Shown here: piece after piece, positions 59,270 to 64,000 of the stretch | How the letters are laid out: every line of letters begins with the position of its first letter | Position numbering within the stretch: position 1 is the first letter of the stretch | NCBI GenBank assembly: GCA_019426215.1 | Contig: CM033392.1 | Coordinates: forward strand, 54,301,149 to 54,365,148 | DNA length: 64,000 nucleotides | Source: Buddleja alternifolia | Lineage: Eukaryota > Streptophyta > Magnoliopsida > Lamiales > Scrophulariaceae | Direction of reading: 5' to 3' | Translations under genes and position numbers: made by a program | Notes under the pieces: model-generated | The model's input: the letters and a program-made list of their open reading frames with translations, nothing else | Databases searched by the model: none | What the model was told of the DNA's origin: nothing

Positions 59270-59570
59270 AGACTTGGCTCAACACAATTAGGGTTGTGTT
59301 GGGCTAAGCCCAACACCAAAGATATTTAGAGCTGGACCGAGCCCAGGGCGAGATGGATAAGCGTTGGGCTGGGCCCAACACACAACTGATTCGCGCTGGG
59401 CCGAGCGCAACACAAGATAAATAGGCTGGGCTTGGCCCAGCGCGATCAAACAATGCTGGGCTTTTCCCAGCACATTATTTTAAAGTGCTGGGCCAAGCCC
59501 AACTATTATTTAAAACTAAATCTGGATCGGACCCAGCATAATCAATTATGTTGGGCTTGGCCCAGCGAGT
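59270..59570 (+). repeat. Array of short TGGGC...GCCCA palindromes
   Basis: At least eight short inverted repeats of the form TTGGGCTaAGCCCAA, GCTGGGCTTGGCCCAGC, GCTGGGCTTTTCCCAGC and GCTGGGCCAAGCCCA follow one another every 30-60 bp. The units differ in the 2-4 base centre and in spacing. The array lies in the untranslated leader between primer-binding site and gag. Confidence 0.85.
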
Positions 59571-59689
59571 TAATTGGGTTAGCCAATTGTGAAATAATTA
59601 ATTATGTAGGTTTGACCCAATTAAAAGTTTGACCAAGCTATTTATCAATTGAGAAACCATAATTAAATAAATTTTTCGTTTCAACTTCT

Positions 59690-60085
59690 AAATTGGATTT
59701 AGTGAAAAAAATTAAATTGGATTTAAGTTTATTCAAATTCTAAATTGGATTTAAATTTATTTTAATTAGATTTATATTGAACAATTTAATTGGACTTAAT
59801 TTTTTCAAACTAAATTAGATTTATTAAATGATTTAAATTAGATTTTAATTCTTTTCAAATAAGTTGGTATATATAAAATTAGATTTAGATACCAACTAGT
59901 TTATTTTACATGATGTTGATATGTGTTTAGATTAGATTACCCATGTGACTTTATTTGATATAGTCAGACTTTAATTTGATTAAAGTAGTCAAGCTAAATT
60001 AGATTTATTTTGATATGATTAAATTAGATTTAATCAGCCATTAAATTAGATTTAACATATTAAATTAGATTTAATGTTTAATTTA
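59690..60085 (+). repeat. Degenerate AAATTAGATTTA repeats
   Basis: About a dozen copies of AAATTAGATTTA or AAATTGGATTTA occur at irregular spacing directly after the palindrome array. Confidence 0.75.
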
Positions 60086-61121
60086 CATAAGTGTTTAATT
60101 GTTTTACATGCTCCTTATTTATGTAATGGTGACACCATGTATGAATTAAGAGTTTATCTTTACTGTCTTATTTGAGTTGTATTGGGCCGTAGTTTGAGCC
60201 CTTCAGTTTGTATCTTCAATTTTATAGAATTTTTGTATATGTTATTTCTAGGTAATTGTTTTAGAGATAGGCCCAATTGGATGTTCATGGTGGCGCGTGA
60301 AGTCTTGGAGAAGAAGAATAGATCTTATATAGGTAGAACCCATGTAATAGATAGAACCCCTCCCCGATCACTCATTAGCTCGAGTTGATCTAGAATAGTC
60401 CATACATGTGTGTGCTGTTAGAATTGTTAGGCCTTTTCTTATGTATTTCCTTTAAATTGCGCAATAAAGAAATTAATGTGCAAAGTGAGACCGGTGTTAT
60501 TAACATTTCATATGTTATAATTCTCCCATTAGAAAAATACTGACTAAGTAAAAGGGCATTGGATGTCCTAGCTCTCCATCAAGCTTTAAAAGATGGGTTC
60601 ATTTCTAATGCATGGCGACTTATCGAAATAAGGGGGTCATGCATCAAGACTTGGTACTTTATCTTCTCTAGTTCATTTGATACCTTCATGTCGAAACGAA
60701 TTTCGCCCCATATATCGAAAAAGGGTGCAAGGTGGGATTAAATTGTTGGACTGAAAGGAGTTGATGGAAAAAATGACTCAGATGGATCACCACCTATATA
60801 TCAAAAAAGGTTGCGGTTTTGTGATCTATGAGCTAAAGAAGATTGAATCATCGGTTAGACCGATTGGTGTAAGACACCACCTCAAAGATCTAACAAGTCA
60901 TATATCGATAAAGGTTGCAAGTTGTTTAGATCATCGAGGAACCCAATCTCTCATTATGAAACCCATCTAATGAGGTGGTCGATTATTGCAGTGGGAGTGC
61001 AATGTTTCGAGAAAAATAGAGAGAGTCAAGTAAATATTGAAATCCTTGATTTTACTTGAAATTACATAATAGCACATCTAATCATAAATCTTGTTATTTT
61101 CTGTAATTTATTTCCTACACA

Positions 61122-61707
61122 ATGTCTAACCCTTTAAAAGCAATGCTTGAGAAAAATGTTCTCACTAGACCTAACTACTATGATTGGATCAAAGTGCTAA
61201 GGGCAGAGCTCCAGGAGAAATCACTTGAGTATATTTTGGAGCAAGATGGTCCATCTTTACCTGGAGTTGATGAAGGAAAGTCTGCTCTAAAAGCATATAA
61301 GAGATGGATCTCTGATGCCCAGAAGGTCAATGACTATATGTTGCATTCTATGAGCAATGAACTGAGGCGTATACATTTTTGATATGGAAAGTCCCAAGTC
61401 AATGATGCTACACTTGGAGAAAATGTTCGGGGAACATGGAAAGGCAATTCGGTACTACCTATTGAAAGAGCTTTTCCAAACTAGAATGAGAGAGGATGAT
61501 GAAGTTGCAAATCATGGTATGAATATGATATCCATGATAGGAAGACTTCGGTCTCTGCGTAGCTACATGAATTTTAGTCTGGAAGTAGATCTCATTCTTC
61601 AAACCCTCCCTAAGTCCTTCTCTGCTTATGTCAGTAACTTTGAGCTATCCGATATAACAGGATCATTAATGGATCTCAGAGACAGACTTGTTTATATACA
61701 AGCCTAA
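61122..61707 (+). pseudogene. Copia 3 gag
   Basis: Starts with ATG at 61122 and has the copia gag pattern NYYDWIKVLRAELQEKSLEY, then after a TGA and a one-base shift (61380-61384) MMLHLEKMFGEHGKAIRYYL and VDLILQTLPKSFSAYVSNFE. The zinc knuckle and protease that should follow are not recognisable apart from a WILDS-like trace near 61940-62000. Confidence 0.85.
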
Positions 61708-61920
61708 TTGAGAAAGGAATGGGATGATGATACGCCACCTCCAACTAGGCTACTTGGAGTAAGGATTGCTTCTTAAGACCATGAGCAGAGATCTAAACGC
61801 TCAAGAGTTGAAAAATACTTGGCTCCACTACAAGAAAGTGGATGAATGGAAGCATGACTGTCTTAATCAAGAGCTAAAAGCAAATAAGGTATAAAACTTT
61901 ATGTTTTTGAAACAAATTAT

Positions 61921-61994
61921 TCTATGATGATATTTTCTACTTCTTGGATTCTAGATTTTTTCTATGATGATATTTTCTACTTCTTGGATTCTAA
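61921..61994 (+). repeat. 40-bp tandem duplication in copia 3
   Basis: TCTATGATGATATTTTCTAC plus 14 further bases occurs at 61921 and again at 61961, across the presumed protease start. Confidence 0.85.
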
Positions 61995-62459
61995 ATTCGG
62001 AGCTAGTGCTCATATTTGTGTTTTGAACCAGGATCTGGAGGCAAGTAGAAAACTGGATGAGAAAGAAGTAATAGCCAATGTTGGAAGCGAACACAGCGTG
62101 GCTGCGACACACATTGGAATTATTTTTGTTATATTATCTTCTGGACATCGATGATTGCCTAGTTTTGCCCAATAAGCTCAACAATATTATTTTTATTCCT
62201 GTATTTGTCAGGAAATGATATTTGTTTTCTTTTAAACATATTTCTTGTATTTATTTTGGAAATAAGTGTGTTGGCTCTGCATCTTTAATTAATGGCTTAT
62301 ACTATTTGAATATTTGAAATCAATGTTTGGTTAATACTATGACTAGAAAGTGTAGTATGAATGACGTAAACCAAAAACTCATATGGCATCTTAGACTGTG
62401 ACATGTTGGTGAATTTTAAGATTCATGAGTTGGAAAAACGTGGACTTATTGGTTCATTT

Positions 62460-64000
62460 GGGTCTGACCCATTTCCTACTTGTGAATTATGACTAAAAGG
62501 CAAGATGACTATGTCACCATTAACAGGGCATTTCGAAAGGGCAAATAAAGTTTTAGGATTAATTCACACTGACGTTTATGGGCCCCTTAAGGATGTGGCC
62601 TTTGGAGGTTTTCAGTACTTTATAACCTTCAGAGATGACCACTCTAGGTATGATCTAGTTTATATAATGAAGTATAAGTTAGAAGCACTTGAATGGTTCA
62701 AGGAATTCAAAGCTTTAACTGCAAACTGGGCACAGTATCAAGGCACTTTGATCTGATCGAGGTGGCGAATACTTGAGTGCAGAGTTTGATGAGTTCTTAA
62801 AAGAACATGGCATAGTATTACAACTAACTCCTTCAGCAACTCCACAACCAAATGGGGTAGCAGAAAGAAGGAATCGTACACTGTTGGACATGATACGTTC
62901 CATGCTTAGATACACTCATCTGCCCATTTCACTTTGGGGGCATGCTTTGCTTACAGCTGTGCATATTTTGAACAAATGTCCCTCGAAATTTGTTCCCACT
63001 ACGCCATATGAGATATGGTCTAGTAGGAAGCCTAGTTTCAAATAAATAAAAATATGGGGTTGGCCCACATATTTAAAGAAGACCAAGGTAGAGAAATTAG
63101 AGGATAGATCCTTGAAAGGACGATTTGTCGGTTTTTCCATGATTTCGATGGGATACCTCTTTTACTTGCAAAATAATCATAGGATCATCATGGCCCTGCA
63201 AGCCTATTTTATCAAAGAAGAATTCATTCGAGAAGGTGGTGCAGGTAGAAAGAATATTCTGGAAGAACAAGACGACGCCCCTTCGGAAATGTTAGTTCAA
63301 GAATCACAAACTGAACCCAAAACGACACAACCATCGCAGCAACGATCTAGCAGAGTATCTCAGTCGCCTAAGAGATATGGCTATCTGCATGATACACAAC
63401 ATTATTTGTATGCTGTTTCAAAAGGGACCCTGAAGATGATCCCTATGACTATGATAAAACAACGGCGTATATAGATTCCTCGAAGTAGCTTGAGGCTATG
63501 AAAGCAGAGATTGTTTCGATGTATTCGAACCAAGTCTGGACTCTTACTGAGCTACCAAATGGTGTAAGGCCAATTGGAAGAAAATGGATCTATAAGAGAA
63601 AGATTGGTCCGGATGGCAAGGTGGATACCAATAAGGCCAGGCTGGTGGGAAGAGGGTATAGTCAAAAGAAGGGCATTGACTATGCGAAAATTTTTTCACC
63701 AGTGGCCATGATCAAATCTATTAGAATTTTGCTAGCCATAGCTGCAAAGTTGGATTATGAAATCTGGCAAATGGATGTGAAGACCGCATTCTAAATGGAT
63801 ACCTCGAGGAGGACATTTATATGTAAAAACCTATGGGCTTCAGATCCGAAGCTGATTCTCATAAAGTTTGAAAACTCAATAGATCCGTTTATGGACTAAA
63901 GCATGCCTCTCGTAGTTGATCTATGGTTCGATGAAGAAGCAAGGAAATATGGATTCATCAAGAATGAAGATGAACCATGTGTCTACAAAATGGTTAGTGG
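62460..64000 (+). pseudogene. Copia 3 integrase and reverse transcriptase (partial)
   Basis: Integrase motifs include HTDVYGPL, a decayed GGEY block at 62762 and QPNGVAERRNRTL. Then comes the reverse transcriptase start (GPDGKVDTNKARLVGRGYSQ, IWQMDVKTAF). TGA or TAA codons near 62755, 63043, 63472, 63488 and 63794 and at least one frameshift break it. The active-site region falls beyond the window end. Confidence 0.88.

Larger units (their letters stand above)
57280..64000 (+). mobile_element. Ty1/copia retrotransposon 3, decayed, cut by the window end
   Basis: The element comprises a long 5' LTR, a primer-binding site, a 2.1-kb leader, gag, integrase and the start of reverse transcriptase, all on the plus strand, with many stops and frameshifts. 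The 3' part lies beyond the window, so no second LTR is available to confirm the boundary. Confidence 0.85.

Overview
This is a gene-poor, repeat-rich stretch of a flowering-plant (eudicot) nuclear genome. The base composition is AT-rich, the genes are split by GT-AG introns, and every large open frame is either a plant gene family (polygalacturonase, plant-type WNK kinase, soluble epoxide hydrolase) or a plant transposable element. The species cannot be fixed from the sequence; an asterid would fit but that is a guess. There is no bacterial, viral-genome or organellar gene content and no CRISPR array.

Layout. 1-5.8 kb: a small CACTA element, an intact four-exon polygalacturonase on the minus strand (2014-4092), a 123-bp MITE and a 100-bp tandem repeat. 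5.9-12.9 kb: a terminal-inverted-repeat element split by a complete but decayed 6.1-kb L1-type LINE with its target-site duplication (TSD). 13-17 kb: a MULE-type MITE and a decayed copy of the splicing-factor gene ESS2/DGCR14. 17.4-19.5 kb: an intact two-coding-exon WNK kinase on the plus strand. 20.3-26.2 kb: a young Ty3/gypsy element inside an older LTR-like fragment. 26.3-39.6 kb: an epoxide hydrolase pseudogene on the minus strand. Its middle exon is broken by two insertions, and its 11.4-kb intron holds a 3.2-kb TIR element, a Ty1/copia element and two small Helitrons. 40.1-44.3 kb: a Ty1/copia element on the minus strand with a large internal deletion. 44.9-46.4 kb: a long-hairpin MULE-MITE, then an LTR plus primer-binding site of a Tat/Ogre-like gypsy element. 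46.9-51.6 kb: an intact three-exon epoxide hydrolase on the minus strand, with a 3.3-kb intron that contains a 488-bp near-perfect palindrome. 55.1 kb: a duplicated piece of the epoxide hydrolase promoter. 56-57.3 kb: nested MITEs and a tRNA-derived SINE. 57.3 kb to the end: a decayed Ty1/copia element with a 1.7-kb LTR, running off the window.

Three host genes look functional: the polygalacturonase (cell-wall pectin), the WNK kinase (signalling) and the epoxide hydrolase (epoxy-lipid or xenobiotic hydrolysis). They share no obvious pathway. The two epoxide hydrolase loci are a tandem duplicate pair of which one copy has died, with traces of a third copy. The strongest evidence in the window is structural: at least ten insertions can be bounded to the base by TSDs or by comparison with an empty paralogous site, which gives a readable history of nested insertions. 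I found no convincing novel enzymatic or defence system. The least explained objects are the ACTGTATA-rich TIR element (28012-31207), the intronic palindrome (50201-50688) and the TGGGC-palindrome array in the last copia leader (about 59270-59570).
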